A DNA stretch of 64,000 nucleotides from Glycomyces sp. YM15 (GCF_016918015.1 NZ_JAERMK010000021.1:1-64000), one strand, 5' to 3'; shown: positions 41,899 through 51,749, counted from the first letter of the stretch. Notes: generated by a model not told the origin, from the sequence alone. Numbers and translations: made by a program.

Positions 41899-44641
41899 TG
41901 ATCCATTTTACACCGTGCCAAGACGTCGCGATCAGGGTTTCCTTCCCGATCCAATGCTGGTCACGTGTCGCGTTCGCTGGTCTACCGATTTCGGAAACGT
42001 CGTACGGCTGTGGATAGTTCGGGTCGCCCCACGGGGTCTGGTCGACTCGTTCAAGGAACGCGAACGCTGCCTGCGCTTGCGCTTCGAGTTCGTCAGCGCG
42101 AGCGAGTAGGTCCGCTGCGCTTGCTGGAGGCGTGTCCCGGTGGGCTGCCTGCCGGCGGCGAGCAGCGGCCATGGACCGGTACGCGGTCGCGGTCTGAGTG
42201 AGCGCCGCGAACATCTTCGTTGCTTCGCTTTCCCACGCCCATTCGAACTCTGCTCGCGCCCACGCGTACCCGCCTGCTTCCAAAGCCGCGTACACACGGA
42301 TCGACTCGACACCGGAAGCCCGATACCAGTCGGTCAAGTGCCGGTTGAACGACGTGGCGATGCCACTGCCGTGATACTCCGGCTCAATGCTGAGGAAGTC
42401 ATGATGGACGGTGATCCGGTCCCCGTCCGCTTCCAGGGAGCGTTCGAAACTGCCGACCGAGACACCGTCGACGAGCAGGTCACCTTTGACCTTCCAACGT
42501 TTCCCGGTCCGGACCGCCGATGCGACTTCGACCGTGAAACCGTCATAGTCATGCTCTTCGAGCAGCGCGTACATGCCGTCGCGGACCGCGTCGAGACTCC
42601 CGCCGAACATGTCGGAAGCGAGCACCGGATAGCCGCGCCCGCCGATGGCCCCGGCAGGAACTTCACGCTGCCAAGCGTCAGCGAACTGGGCCGCAATGTC
42701 ATCGATACGGTCGTCCCCGCCGACGTTGACGGCACGCGCGTACGTGACCTCGACAGTCTCGGCCTGGTCGCTCGTGCCGGTGACGCCGATCCGGAACCGT
42801 CCGGCAGGTTCGGCGTCGCCCGGGTCGGGAAAGTGCAGAAAGTCGACGTACGTGGTGGTCCCGACAACGGTCAAGTCGTCGAACTCGACGTAGTCGCCGA
42901 ACTGGTCCGCGTACGCTTCTGCGGCTTGTTCACCGACCGAACGGGCATAGTTCACGGCGCGCGCGTCACGGCTGGTCCCTTCGAACAGGACTCCAGCCGG
43001 GTCGACGCCCAAGGTTGAAACTCGTTCGTCAGGCGAAGCAGCGCTTGAGGCGTTCCAGGCGTCCACGAAATCGGTAGCGAGGCTTCGCACGTCGTCAGCG
43101 AACGTCGGGTAGTCCTGGTAGGCGTCAGCGGCCGACAGGGTCACTTCGGGCCCGTCGCCGCCGTCGGTGACGAACACGGTGATCGCGCCGAACGGGTCGT
43201 CGTTCTCGTCAAGCACCTGGTACGTGACGGCAGTCCGGGACGGCTGCGCTTTGACGGCAGTCATGCGCAGGAGGTAGTCGTCCGGGTTCAAGTTCGGGTT
43301 GCTCGTGAACGCGTCAGCGGCATCGGAAGCGGCCTGCCGGAGCCTGCGGAGCGTCCGGACGTCCTCCGGTGGGTCACCGCCGGCGAGCATGGCTGCAGGC
43401 GGCACCCCAAGGGACGGCACAGCATCCGTACCCGGCTCAAAGTCAGCGTCACGATCAGTGTCGGCGCCGCGTGTGGACGGCGACTGGAAGATCGCGGCCA
43501 ATCCCGCAGCAAGGTCAGGCGCCTCGGCCGGTTGAGCAGCGGCAAGGAACCCGGATGCGACCGCGCGATGCTCGGTGAGCTTCGCCCGCCATTCGTTCAC
43601 GCGACGGGACGCCGAGAGCCGGTCCAGGCGCGTCAACGCCAGGTCCGCTTTCCGTTCCCACTTCTCGATAGCGCGTTCGATCTCGCGTTCACGCTGCGCC
43701 GCTGCATATCCGCCGGGGTTGTCCGGGCCGCGGTCCGGCAGTGCGGTCACGCCGGGCATCCACGCGGACACTTCGTGACGGCAGTACGGGTGGAACAGGC
43801 CCGCAGCGACAGCCGTAGCGAGCGTGCCTTTCGGGACGGGCCGACCGCCTGCACGTGTGTATGCGGTCAGGGCGTCGTCGCCTGTCGCGAGCAGTCGGCC
43901 TTCCCACGGGCGGCAGATCGTGCACCGCTCGAGAGAGACGGACACGACGACGCATTCGATGCCGGCCTGGCCCGCGAACTCGAGGTACGCGTCCGTTGCC
44001 GTCTGCGTCAGACGCGTCTCGCACAGTGCCTCTGCCCACGAGCCCAATTGCAGGTTCCGGCCCTGATTGTCAGGGATGGTCAGGCCCCGGTCCAAGAACC
44101 GGTTCCATGCCGCGTTCCGCAGCGTCTCGCGTGCCAGACCGGTGAACCCGGCCTGATTCGACGCTTCCCGGATGGCCCGGTCGAGGCGCGCAGTCGCGGC
44201 CGTGAAAGCGCCGTCCAGGTCGACCATGAGGTCAGCCGCGGCTTCCCGAACTGCGGCGTTCACTGTGGGAAGGTCCGACGCGGCCTGGTCGAACGTGAGC
44301 GGCCCACCGGTCGTGTACTGCTGCAATGGGCTGAGCGGCGCGCCGAGCTCGTTCGCCGTCGTTTCCGCTCCGGCGTTCACCAGTTCGGCCAGGAGCGCGT
44401 CCGCGCCGGTCATGTACGCGGTCGCGACCGCAGGTACGGCCTGGCGCAGCGCTTCGCGAAGGTGCTGGCGTGCCCTGCGGGACGCTTGTTCAAGTTGCAG
44501 CCACGCTTGATCGGGGGCGTCGTCGAACATGCCAGCGCCCAGGAGGCGACCGGCAAGACGCATCAGCGGCTCGGTTGCGTCGGTGACCGCGGCCGCGAGC
44601 GGTCCGGCAGTGCCGGTGACGCTGCTACGGCCGACAGGCAT
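41891..44641 (-). CDS. MuF-type minor head protein with C-terminal GNAT-like domain, 916 aa
   Basis: The helical N-terminal ~300 residues end in a MuF / Phage_min_cap2 zinc-type motif: CTICRPWEG (C240, C243) and GLFHPYCRH (284-289). A coiled segment (~315-350) and a linker lead to two related beta/alpha modules (~420-510, ~535-665). The C-terminal 246 residues (671-916) resemble a GNAT fold (HHDFLSIEPEYHGSGIATSFNRHLTDWY, then GGYAWARAEF) plus a helical part and a final HWIGKETL...WHGVKWI motif. MuF proteins enter the capsid with DNA, so the tail domain may be delivered to the host. Confidence 0.75.
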   Translation of the reverse strand: MPVGRSSVTGTAGPLAAAVTDATEPLMRLAGRLLGAGMFDDAPDQAWLQLEQASRRARQHLREALRQAVPAVATAYMTGADALLAELVNAGAETTANELGAPLSPLQQYTTGGPLTFDQAASDLPTVNAAVREAAADLMVDLDGAFTAATARLDRAIREASNQAGFTGLARETLRNAAWNRFLDRGLTIPDNQGRNLQLGSWAEALCETRLTQTATDAYLEFAGQAGIECVVVSVSLERCTICRPWEGRLLATGDDALTAYTRAGGRPVPKGTLATAVAAGLFHPYCRHEVSAWMPGVTALPDRGPDNPGGYAAAQREREIERAIEKWERKADLALTRLDRLSASRRVNEWRAKLTEHRAVASGFLAAAQPAEAPDLAAGLAAIFQSPSTRGADTDRDADFEPGTDAVPSLGVPPAAMLAGGDPPEDVRTLRRLRQAASDAADAFTSNPNLNPDDYLLRMTAVKAQPSRTAVTYQVLDENDDPFGAITVFVTDGGDGPEVTLSAADAYQDYPTFADDVRSLATDFVDAWNASSAASPDERVSTLGVDPAGVLFEGTSRDARAVNYARSVGEQAAEAYADQFGDYVEFDDLTVVGTTTYVDFLHFPDPGDAEPAGRFRIGVTGTSDQAETVEVTYARAVNVGGDDRIDDIAAQFADAWQREVPAGAIGGRGYPVLASDMFGGSLDAVRDGMYALLEEHDYDGFTVEVASAVRTGKRWKVKGDLLVDGVSVGSFERSLEADGDRITVHHDFLSIEPEYHGSGIATSFNRHLTDWYRASGVESIRVYAALEAGGYAWARAEFEWAWESEATKMFAALTQTATAYRSMAAARRRQAAHRDTPPASAADLLARADELEAQAQAAFAFLERVDQTPWGDPNYPQPYDVSEIGRPANATRDQHWIGKETLIATSWHGVKWIND

Positions 44642-44681
44642 GCGAGCCTTCCCATGACCTGTCGCGCACGCCGGTGTCCTC

Positions 44682-44693
44682 TATGCAGTTGTA
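44682..44693 (-). promoter_or_regulatory. late-operon motif before the 916-aa MuF gene
   Basis: TACAACTGCATA followed by GAGGA, 41 bases from the ATG at 44641; the only copy this far from its gene. Confidence 0.6.
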
Positions 44694-44758
44694 GGGGTAA
44701 GCGAAAGCCGGGTCCGGCAGTAGGGTTCGGACCCGGCTTCAGCGTTCAGGGACGGGAG

Positions 44759-45028
44759 TTACTGGTTCCCGACGCGTTCGTTGTAAGCGGCGGTGTGCCG
44801 TTCGCGAATGCGAGCCAGTGCAGTTTCGAGCTCGGCCACGATCTCAGGCGGGGCGAGCAGGTCGAGCGGTTCGCCGTCTTCGTCGAGTGCGTCCGGGTCG
44901 GGCGGGTACTGGTCGCGGTACTTCGCAAGCCAAGCGGCCTGCGCGGCTTGCTGCTCGGCCATCATCGCGATAGTTTCAGGTTCGGGCCGTGCCGAACGCT
45001 GTTTCGCCCTAGGGGTTTCAGGTTCCAT
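44759..45028 (-). CDS. 89-residue partner of the first MuF protein
   Basis: MEPETPRAKQ..., then PEPETIAMMAEQQAAQAAWLAKYRDQYPPDPDALDEDGEPLDLLAPPEIVAELETALARIRERHTAAYNERV; paralogous to 41629-41898. ATG 45028 overlaps the upstream MuF gene by eleven bases; the frame is open further upstream only as shadow. Confidence 0.65.
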   Translation of the reverse strand: MEPETPRAKQRSARPEPETIAMMAEQQAAQAAWLAKYRDQYPPDPDALDEDGEPLDLLAPPEIVAELETALARIRERHTAAYNERVGNQ

Positions 45029-48000
45029 CAATCCATTGTACTCCGTTCCAAGGCAGGCTGAGCAGGACTTCTTTCCCGATCCACTGTGCTTCACGCGACC
45101 TTCCAGGTGGCATGCCCACCTCGGAGAGGTCCTTCGGGCTCGGGTAGTCCGGGCTGCCCCAGGCGGCGGCGTCAACGCGTTCCAGGAACGCGAACGCCGC
45201 CTGTGCCTGCTGCTCGAACGCGTGAGCTTCCGCCCTCAAATACTCGGCCGCTACCGGGTCGGCGGCGTACGCGGTGGCTTGCTCGCGTTTCGCTGCCGCC
45301 AAGTCCTGGTACCGGCGGGCGGCTGCGGCGAGTTGGCGCCACATGTCGTTCGCGTCGGCTTCTTCCGCCCAGGTGAATCCTGCGCGAGCCCACGCGTATC
45401 CGCCCACGTCGAGCGACGCATACACTTCGACGCGGCGGACGCGTGAGGCCCGGTACCAGTCGAAGAGACGACCGTTGAACGCTTTCGCAATGCCGCGGCC
45501 TTGAAACTCGGGCCCCAGGTGCAAGTACGTGTGGTGGACGTCGATGCCGTCGTCACCGCGAACGATCGTCCGGGTGAACGGCCCCGCGTTGACGCCGTCA
45601 ACGATGAAGTCACCGCGAATCGTCCACGAGTCCCCGGCCTGGTTGACACTGGCGACCTCAACGCCGAACCCGTCCCAATCACCGAACTCGAACACGTCCG
45701 CGACTGCTTCGCGCACAGCCGGAAGCGGCAGGTCCGATGCGAACAAGTCGCTCGCGAGGATAGGGAACTGCTCGTTGCCGAGACCGGGCAACGCGTGTGG
45801 GCCCGACGCGTTCGCGGAAGGCGCAGCATCTGGGACTGGCGACCGGTTCCATGCTCCGACGAACGCTTCCCCGAGACTTTCGAGGTCGTCAGCGAACGCC
45901 GGGAAGGAAGCCGCCGGATACGAGTCGGTGAGCGCGGCCCCGTCAGCGCCTACGCGGACGATGATCGTGCCAAGCAAATCGTCATCTTCATCAATGACGT
46001 CGAACTCGATGCTGGTGCTGGTTCCGGCGACGTCAAGCCCGACGCGTCTGAGCGTGTACCCGTCAGGGTTCGCGTCACTGTCGTACTGGAACGCGTCGGT
46101 CGCGTCAGCGACCGCTTGGCGAACCCGTCGCAGGAACGGCGAGGCGGCCGGGTCGACGCCGCCGGCAAGCACTGCGGACGGGTGGACGTCAAGTCCAGGT
46201 GTGGCGTCCGCGTCAACCTGCCACTGGAGCGCGAACGCTTCAGCAAATTCACGAACGGGCCCGGAGACCGCTGTGTTCGTCAGCTCAAGGATCGGGTCCG
46301 TGTCGTCGCCGCGCGCCGTGTATTCGGCAAACCCTGCCCAGTTCCCTGCCGTGTCGACCACGTTGTACGAGAACGTGGTTGCGCCGGTTTCAGGCGTAAC
46401 TGCGGCGTCGGTGAGCCGGTACGGCGCATCGGGGTGCACGGCCGCGTACTCGCGAGCCGCCTGCTGCGCGAACCCTTGAACCGCTGCCACTTGCGGTTGT
46501 TCGCCTGGGCTGGTGAGCAACTGCCCGATCGGGACCGTGATCCTGTCCGCGGCCGGGCTGTCGTCACTGCTGGCGTCAGGCTCCGGCGTGGCCTCGTCCG
46601 CGCTGCCTTCCGCGCCAGGGTCCGCATCCGAATCAGTACGGGAGGTGGGTGTCCGGTTGAGGAACATGATGCCGTCCCAGCCAGCGCCGATCATGGCGTG
46701 CTTCCCCAGATGCTGGGAGTAGATCTCGCCAGTGAGGCCGACTGGTGCCGGAATGCTCCGGCCGATGGACGCGAACTCGTTCGGGGTGGGGAACCCTGGG
46801 GTGCCGAACTCGTGCGTTTCCGCGCGGTCCAAGATCGGGTCGGCGGCGTCGAGCTGCGCCTCCATCCACGCCAGCCCAGCTGCTTCCGCTTCCGTCAACG
46901 GCCGTTCCCTGGACGTGCGTCGCAGGTCTGCCGCGTATTGGTTGAACGCGCGCCGGTTCTCGTTCACGCGGCCGATGACATGGTGCGCGTCGTCTTCGGT
47001 GAGGAACCTGAACCCGGCTCTCGCCCATGCGTACCCGCCGATGTCGGCTGTGGAGACGGTGACGGCGTCGACGTTTGATTCCCGGTACCAGCCGAACAGC
47101 CGGTTGTTGAACGCCGCGGCGATTCCTTGCCCGCGGAAGTCATTGTCGACGGTGAGACTGCTGTGGGCTGCTTGGAGCATGCCGTCTTCGACGTAGATCG
47201 AACGGTCGAACCGGGCGACGATGGTGCCATTGAGGCGAAGGTTGCCGTTCGCTTCGACGCCGGTCCGGTTGACGATCACGGTCTTGAGGTCGCACGTGAG
47301 TTCACCGAGTCCAGGCACGAGCCACGGTTCGTTCTCGAAGAGGGCCTGGACGGCTTCGCGGCGGGCGTCGTCGGGGAAGGGACGGGTGAGGTCGGCGGCC
47401 GATACCGGCCAGTTGCCGGGGCCGGCCGGGAGTTCGCTGGGGCGAGGCGGCGCGGTTGTCGGTGCCGCGGCAGGTACGGCGTTCCCGGAGTTGCGTTGCG
47501 GCGCCAGATATTTGATGCCGTCCCAGCTTGAGCCGAGCAGGGTTGCTTTCCCGATGTGGTGCTCAAGCCCGATGTCGGTGAACCCGTCCGGGAGCGGGTG
47601 CGTGCGTCCCGCGTTCGCGATGTCAGCTGGCGTCGGGTACGCAGGCGTTCCGAAAGCGGCGCTGCTGGCACGGTCCCGGACCGCTTGGCCCGCAGTGATT
47701 TGCGCTTCCATCCAGGCCAGGCCGGCGGTTTCACGGTCGGTTAGCTGGCCGTCGTCGTGCGCGGCCCGCAGCGGCTCCGCTAGTACGTCGAGTTGGCGGA
47801 CGTGGTTGTCGAGTCGTTCCAGGATGCGTTCGGCGTCGTCTTCGTTCACGAAACCGAATCCGGCGCGAGCCCACGCGTACCCGCCGACGGTGTACCCGGC
47901 AGTGAGGGTGAACGCGTTGACGTCGGAGTCTTCGTACCAGTCGAGCAGGCGGCCGTGGAATGCCGACCCGATCCCGTTCCCTCGGTAACCGTCGAAGATG

Positions 48001-49358
48001 ACGAGTTCGTCATGCCGGGCTTCGACTGTGTCGCCGTCGCGGGTGATGCTGTGGTCGAACGAGCCGACGACGTAACCGGGGCCGCGCAGGTCGCCTTTGA
48101 AGGAGATGTGTGTATCCGAGATGGTCACGTCCTGCAGGTCGACGGTCACGGGCCCGAACCCGGGCACGTCCAACGGTTCGTCTTCCAGGAGCTCGTGAAG
48201 GGCTTCGCGTCGGTCGCTGGGGTTCCACGGCCGGACGAGGTCGGCGGCGGAGACCACCCAGCCGTTCGGGCCTTCCGGCGGTGACTGGTCGGCCATGCCG
48301 TCCAGGTCAGCGTCGAGACTTGTCGCTGGCGCAGTGGGACGCAACGCCTCCAGTTCGGTCAGCGCCTTGGCGGCAGCAGCCGCCGCACGGCGGCCCGTGG
48401 ACGTTTCGATCGCGTACGCGGCTTGCCGTTCGAGACGCCGCACGCGCCGTTCGGCTTTGCGGACTTCGGAGGCGGCCGCTGGCTCAGGCTCATCTGGAGT
48501 TGGTGCGGCCGCAGTGGAGGCACGCAGTCGATGCCGGCAGTTCGGGTGGAGCAGGCCAGCCGTGCGCGCCTCGGCGAGCGTGGCCGTCGAGCTGCCCGGT
48601 GCGGTCTGGTCGGCTCCTTCCGGGGTGAGCGCGAGCGTGCGCCCTTCCCAAGGCGCGCAGACGGGGCAGTGCTCCGCTGATACGGACACGGTCACTGAAG
48701 CGACCCCGCTGCCGGTGAGGACGTGCAAGTACGCGTCGACAGCGGTCGTGCCGCTAGCGGTTCGTGCGGCCATGTCGGCGTACTCGGTCAGTTCCCACGT
48801 GCGGCCGTGGTCGTCAGCGGCCGTTCGCACGCCTTTGGCGAGAAACTGGTCCCAGGCGCGGCCGCGAGCGGCCTCCGGCTCCGGGCTGGCGTTCGCCGCT
48901 TCGTTCACTGCGTGCATGGCGTGTTCAGTGCCCGCGCGAGACGACTCGGCCGCATCCTGCAGCGCGTGCGACAGGTCGCTGGCCGCAGTGCGTACCGCCG
49001 CGAGCTGCGGCACTTGGCGTTGCAACTGGAGGAACGACTGGTGGCTGGAGCCGTCCGCGAACGCCCGCAGGGCCGTCACGTCGTCAGCGTCCAACCCGGT
49101 TGCGGCACCGGGAAGGTCGCGCCCGGCCGCTGCAGCACCGGCTGCCCACGCGCCAACGAGAGCGCGCAGGCACGACAGGTGCAAGCCTTCCAGGTGCCGG
49201 GCGCCGTCCTGGTAGGCACGCAGCATCCCGGAACGGCCCATGGCCGTGCCGTCGCGCAACGCTCCGGTAGCGGCGGCGAGGACCGAGTCAGTGAACGGCA
49301 CCAGGTGCGCCGCGACCGGGGCCGCGAACGGTTCCCCAGTGAGACGGGAGACCGGCAT
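45018..49358 (-). CDS. giant MuF-type minor head protein with three GNAT-like repeats, 1446 aa
   Basis: Helical N-terminal region; MuF motif with CPVCAPWEG (C231, C234) and GLLHPNCRH (269-276); a coiled segment (~297-340); then GNAT-like unit 1 (~365-620), unit 2 (~648-900), two shorter beta/alpha modules (~953-1060, ~1071-1172) and unit 3 (~1196-1446). Each unit has a [YF][RQ]G-x-GI-x-x-AF acyl-CoA-loop-like turn (459, 742, 1287), GGYAWARAGF, and an end motif (H/W)xGK-x6-W(D/N)G(I/V). It starts within the portal stop (TGATG). The length is several times that of a simple MuF protein. Confidence 0.75.
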   Translation of the reverse strand: MPVSRLTGEPFAAPVAAHLVPFTDSVLAAATGALRDGTAMGRSGMLRAYQDGARHLEGLHLSCLRALVGAWAAGAAAAGRDLPGAATGLDADDVTALRAFADGSSHQSFLQLQRQVPQLAAVRTAASDLSHALQDAAESSRAGTEHAMHAVNEAANASPEPEAARGRAWDQFLAKGVRTAADDHGRTWELTEYADMAARTASGTTAVDAYLHVLTGSGVASVTVSVSAEHCPVCAPWEGRTLALTPEGADQTAPGSSTATLAEARTAGLLHPNCRHRLRASTAAAPTPDEPEPAAASEVRKAERRVRRLERQAAYAIETSTGRRAAAAAAKALTELEALRPTAPATSLDADLDGMADQSPPEGPNGWVVSAADLVRPWNPSDRREALHELLEDEPLDVPGFGPVTVDLQDVTISDTHISFKGDLRGPGYVVGSFDHSITRDGDTVEARHDELVIFDGYRGNGIGSAFHGRLLDWYEDSDVNAFTLTAGYTVGGYAWARAGFGFVNEDDAERILERLDNHVRQLDVLAEPLRAAHDDGQLTDRETAGLAWMEAQITAGQAVRDRASSAAFGTPAYPTPADIANAGRTHPLPDGFTDIGLEHHIGKATLLGSSWDGIKYLAPQRNSGNAVPAAAPTTAPPRPSELPAGPGNWPVSAADLTRPFPDDARREAVQALFENEPWLVPGLGELTCDLKTVIVNRTGVEANGNLRLNGTIVARFDRSIYVEDGMLQAAHSSLTVDNDFRGQGIAAAFNNRLFGWYRESNVDAVTVSTADIGGYAWARAGFRFLTEDDAHHVIGRVNENRRAFNQYAADLRRTSRERPLTEAEAAGLAWMEAQLDAADPILDRAETHEFGTPGFPTPNEFASIGRSIPAPVGLTGEIYSQHLGKHAMIGAGWDGIMFLNRTPTSRTDSDADPGAEGSADEATPEPDASSDDSPAADRITVPIGQLLTSPGEQPQVAAVQGFAQQAAREYAAVHPDAPYRLTDAAVTPETGATTFSYNVVDTAGNWAGFAEYTARGDDTDPILELTNTAVSGPVREFAEAFALQWQVDADATPGLDVHPSAVLAGGVDPAASPFLRRVRQAVADATDAFQYDSDANPDGYTLRRVGLDVAGTSTSIEFDVIDEDDDLLGTIIVRVGADGAALTDSYPAASFPAFADDLESLGEAFVGAWNRSPVPDAAPSANASGPHALPGLGNEQFPILASDLFASDLPLPAVREAVADVFEFGDWDGFGVEVASVNQAGDSWTIRGDFIVDGVNAGPFTRTIVRGDDGIDVHHTYLHLGPEFQGRGIAKAFNGRLFDWYRASRVRRVEVYASLDVGGYAWARAGFTWAEEADANDMWRQLAAAARRYQDLAAAKREQATAYAADPVAAEYLRAEAHAFEQQAQAAFAFLERVDAAAWGSPDYPSPKDLSEVGMPPGRSREAQWIGKEVLLSLPWNGVQWIDGT

Positions 49359-50890
49359 CAGGCCCCGGTGAAACTGCCCGGGTCACCGATCGGGCCAAGG
49401 CCGCGCTCAGCGGCGACCGCGGCAGCTTCCGCGTCGACTTGCTCAGCGGTCCAGTCCGGGTGGAGGAGGGCCACGCGGGTGCGCACTGACGTTGCTTCGG
49501 CAATGTTGAGCGCCTGGAGCGTCTGCGCGTCCTCCAGTGCGGAGTTCGGGACCGCGTCAGCAAAGTCGACGAGGACCGGGCCGGGCTCGGGGGCGGCGTC
49601 CGCACCGAACACGGCGCGCGTGACGTCCATGAGCGCTTGCGTGATCTGCGCGAGCGGCGGCGCGACATACCGGGTCATCTTCGCGCGCGTGGCGAGCGAC
49701 GCGGACTGGCGGGCGCGGAACTCCGTCGCCGTCACGGCCGCGGGCCCTTCCGATTCGTGCCCGAACGACGCAGGCGAATACCCGGCTTTGCGAAGGATCT
49801 GATGCATGAGTTCACGAGCGGTCCGCGAGTGCTCCTCAACGCGGATCGCGAACTGCGTCGCGGTGATCTGCGGGCCGCCATCCGAGGACGGCAGCATCCG
49901 CAGCGGCGTGAACACTTCCTGGTCGGCGTGCCACGTGGCGCCTTCACCGGGCGCGCCGGGACGCAGATAGTCGTGGGGGACCATGAGGCGGGCTTTGCCC
50001 AGCCGCAAGTCCCGCATCCACGACGACCACGTTTCGTCGAACGCGTCCAGGAGCGGTTCCGAACCGGCAATGTCAGCGCGGCCGAGCCCGGCCGCGGTCG
50101 GCACGTGCCGCCACAGCGGAGCCGGGCGGACGTTCGGCAGGTACGCGATCGCGAGACCGGTCGTCCCGGTCGCCACGGCCGCTTCACGTTCCGAACCGGT
50201 CGCGAGGCCCGCAGTGACGGGGTGCGCGGTGAGCGGCAGCTGCCGGCCCAGGCGAGTAGCGGTGCCTTTGTACAGGCCGTGGAGGATGACGCCCGGCTCG
50301 TACCGTTCCAAATGCCGGATGACGGTCGAACCGTCGTGCTCGAGGACGGTGGGGACGGTGACGGCCGCAAGGCGTCCCCATCGCCATTCAGGAAAGGCCC
50401 GGTCGGCGTCGACCGTGTCCAGCCACGCTTCACCGGCAACGTTCCGGTCCCAGCAGATCCGCAGGAACACGCCGCCGAGCGCCGACTTTGCTTCGCCGGC
50501 TTCCATGAGCGTGGCCGCGAGGCCGCCCGCCATCCGGTCGGCAAGCCACGCGGTCGCTTCGGGGTTTCCGGTGACGGTGAGCGTCGGCGGTTTCGCGAAC
50601 AGGAGCTCCGCTGACTTCGCGGCGATGTCGGCGGCGAGCGGCACGTGCAGTTTCGTTCGCTGCTCGCCCACGGGGAGAGGCTGGCCCCACCACATGCGCG
50701 CGAGGGTCCCCTGGACGCCGCCGCGGTACTGCGCCGGGTGGTTGTTCAGGGTCGTGGAAGCCTGACCGCCGTAGATCGAGGCCAGGGCCTCAGCGTCACC
50801 GGACCACCAGGCGCCCCATTCGGCGTGTTTGACGCGGACAGGTTCGAGCGCTTTCGGCGGCCACGGTTGATCGGCGGTAGGCAGCGGCAT
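49358..50890 (-). CDS. portal protein, SPP1 gp6-like, 510 aa
   Basis: Characteristic blocks: HVPLAADIAAKSAELLFAKPPTLTV, GGVFLRICWDRNVAGEAWLDTVDADRAFPEW, RHLERYEPGVILHGLYKG, ELMHQILRKAGYSPASFG and ATEFRARQSASLATRAKMTRYVAPPLAQI. It forms the dodecameric DNA channel at the capsid vertex. GGAGACC and a late motif precede ATG 50890. The length is normal. Confidence 0.85.
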   Translation of the reverse strand: MPLPTADQPWPPKALEPVRVKHAEWGAWWSGDAEALASIYGGQASTTLNNHPAQYRGGVQGTLARMWWGQPLPVGEQRTKLHVPLAADIAAKSAELLFAKPPTLTVTGNPEATAWLADRMAGGLAATLMEAGEAKSALGGVFLRICWDRNVAGEAWLDTVDADRAFPEWRWGRLAAVTVPTVLEHDGSTVIRHLERYEPGVILHGLYKGTATRLGRQLPLTAHPVTAGLATGSEREAAVATGTTGLAIAYLPNVRPAPLWRHVPTAAGLGRADIAGSEPLLDAFDETWSSWMRDLRLGKARLMVPHDYLRPGAPGEGATWHADQEVFTPLRMLPSSDGGPQITATQFAIRVEEHSRTARELMHQILRKAGYSPASFGHESEGPAAVTATEFRARQSASLATRAKMTRYVAPPLAQITQALMDVTRAVFGADAAPEPGPVLVDFADAVPNSALEDAQTLQALNIAEATSVRTRVALLHPDWTAEQVDAEAAAVAAERGLGPIGDPGSFTGA

Positions 50891-50905
50891 GAGCGAAGGT
50901 CTCCA

Positions 50906-50917
50906 TATGCAGTTGTG
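50906..50917 (-). promoter_or_regulatory. late-operon motif before the portal gene
   Basis: CACAACTGCATA then TGGAGA, 16 bases from the ATG; identical in context to the copy before the endolysin gene. Confidence 0.7.
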
Positions 50918-50927
50918 TGGCAGGTCG

Positions 50928-51749
50928 TCAGCGGACGCGTGCAGTTCCGGCCGGAGGTGGCGGCGTCAACCGGCGGCGCATGAGGTCGACGTACTCGGGG
51001 TGGATGTCGACGCCCGTGAAAGCCCGGTCTTCAATGAGTGCGGCAACGCCGGTGGAGCCCGAACCGGCGAACGGGTCGAGAACGCGGCCATCGGGCGGGC
51101 AGATATAGCGGAGGATCCATCCGGCGAGCGCAGGAGGGAACGGCGCGGGATGCGCTACGTCGTCACCAGTGATGTTCTGGCCCAGGCGGAAGCGGGCAAT
51201 GTCGATGCCGCGTGAGATCGGATGCGGAACGTACGGTTTCGCACGCAGCTTGTGGCCGCCGTACCCGTTGCGGAACAAGCGGCCCTGCATTTTGAACGGC
51301 TGCGTTTGCGGCCTGCCGTTCCCGCGCGGGTCGCACCACGGGCGGGTGGTGCCGGGAGCGAACCAGAGAATGTGTTCCCATGACCGTCTGGGCCGGTCGT
51401 TCGGCGCGGTCGGCATGCCGGAGCCTTTGTCCCAGATCCACTCGTCAATTTCCGCCCAGCCGCGTGCACGCAGTTCCAAACGCGTCCGCAGGACATAGTC
51501 GGAGAGCTGCCCGTTGCGAATGTGCGGGCGGATCACAAGCGCTACGGAAGCGCGCGGTGTCAACGCGGTCCGGGCGGCGTCGAGCCGGTCGGCCAGCCAC
51601 GCCGGGTACTCGGCTTCGTCGACGCCGCCGTAGGAGTCTCGGCGCTGCTGCGCGTACGGAGGGGACGTGACGATGCAGTCCACACTGCCGGCTGTCAGCT
51701 GGGGGAGTACGTCAAGCGCGTCACCGCAGTGGAGGTTGATCGCGGCCAC
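50928..51749 (-). CDS. DNA methyltransferase, beta-group, 273 aa
   Basis: Order of motifs: CIVTSPPYAQQRRDSYGG (catalytic SPPY) near the N-terminus, and the AdoMet-binding DPFAGSGSTGVAALIEDRAFTGVDI near the C-terminus, with the recognition region between them. This is the beta-group order of N6-adenine or N4-cytosine enzymes; TSPPY leans to N4-cytosine but does not decide. No restriction partner is adjacent, so it is probably a solitary protective methylase. GTG 51749 with AAGGATCCC upstream is preferred to ATG 51776. Confidence 0.85.
   Translation of the reverse strand: MAAINLHCGDALDVLPQLTAGSVDCIVTSPPYAQQRRDSYGGVDEAEYPAWLADRLDAARTALTPRASVALVIRPHIRNGQLSDYVLRTRLELRARGWAEIDEWIWDKGSGMPTAPNDRPRRSWEHILWFAPGTTRPWCDPRGNGRPQTQPFKMQGRLFRNGYGGHKLRAKPYVPHPISRGIDIARFRLGQNITGDDVAHPAPFPPALAGWILRYICPPDGRVLDPFAGSGSTGVAALIEDRAFTGVDIHPEYVDLMRRRLTPPPPAGTARVR

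Noticed and set aside
43532-47078. Rightward frames of 509 and 525 codons
   Set aside because: Antisense shadows of the two MuF genes, with low-complexity Arg/Val composition.
50928-51749. Restriction-modification system
   Set aside because: Only the methylase is present; neighbouring genes are portal and a membrane-anchored protein, with no endonuclease.
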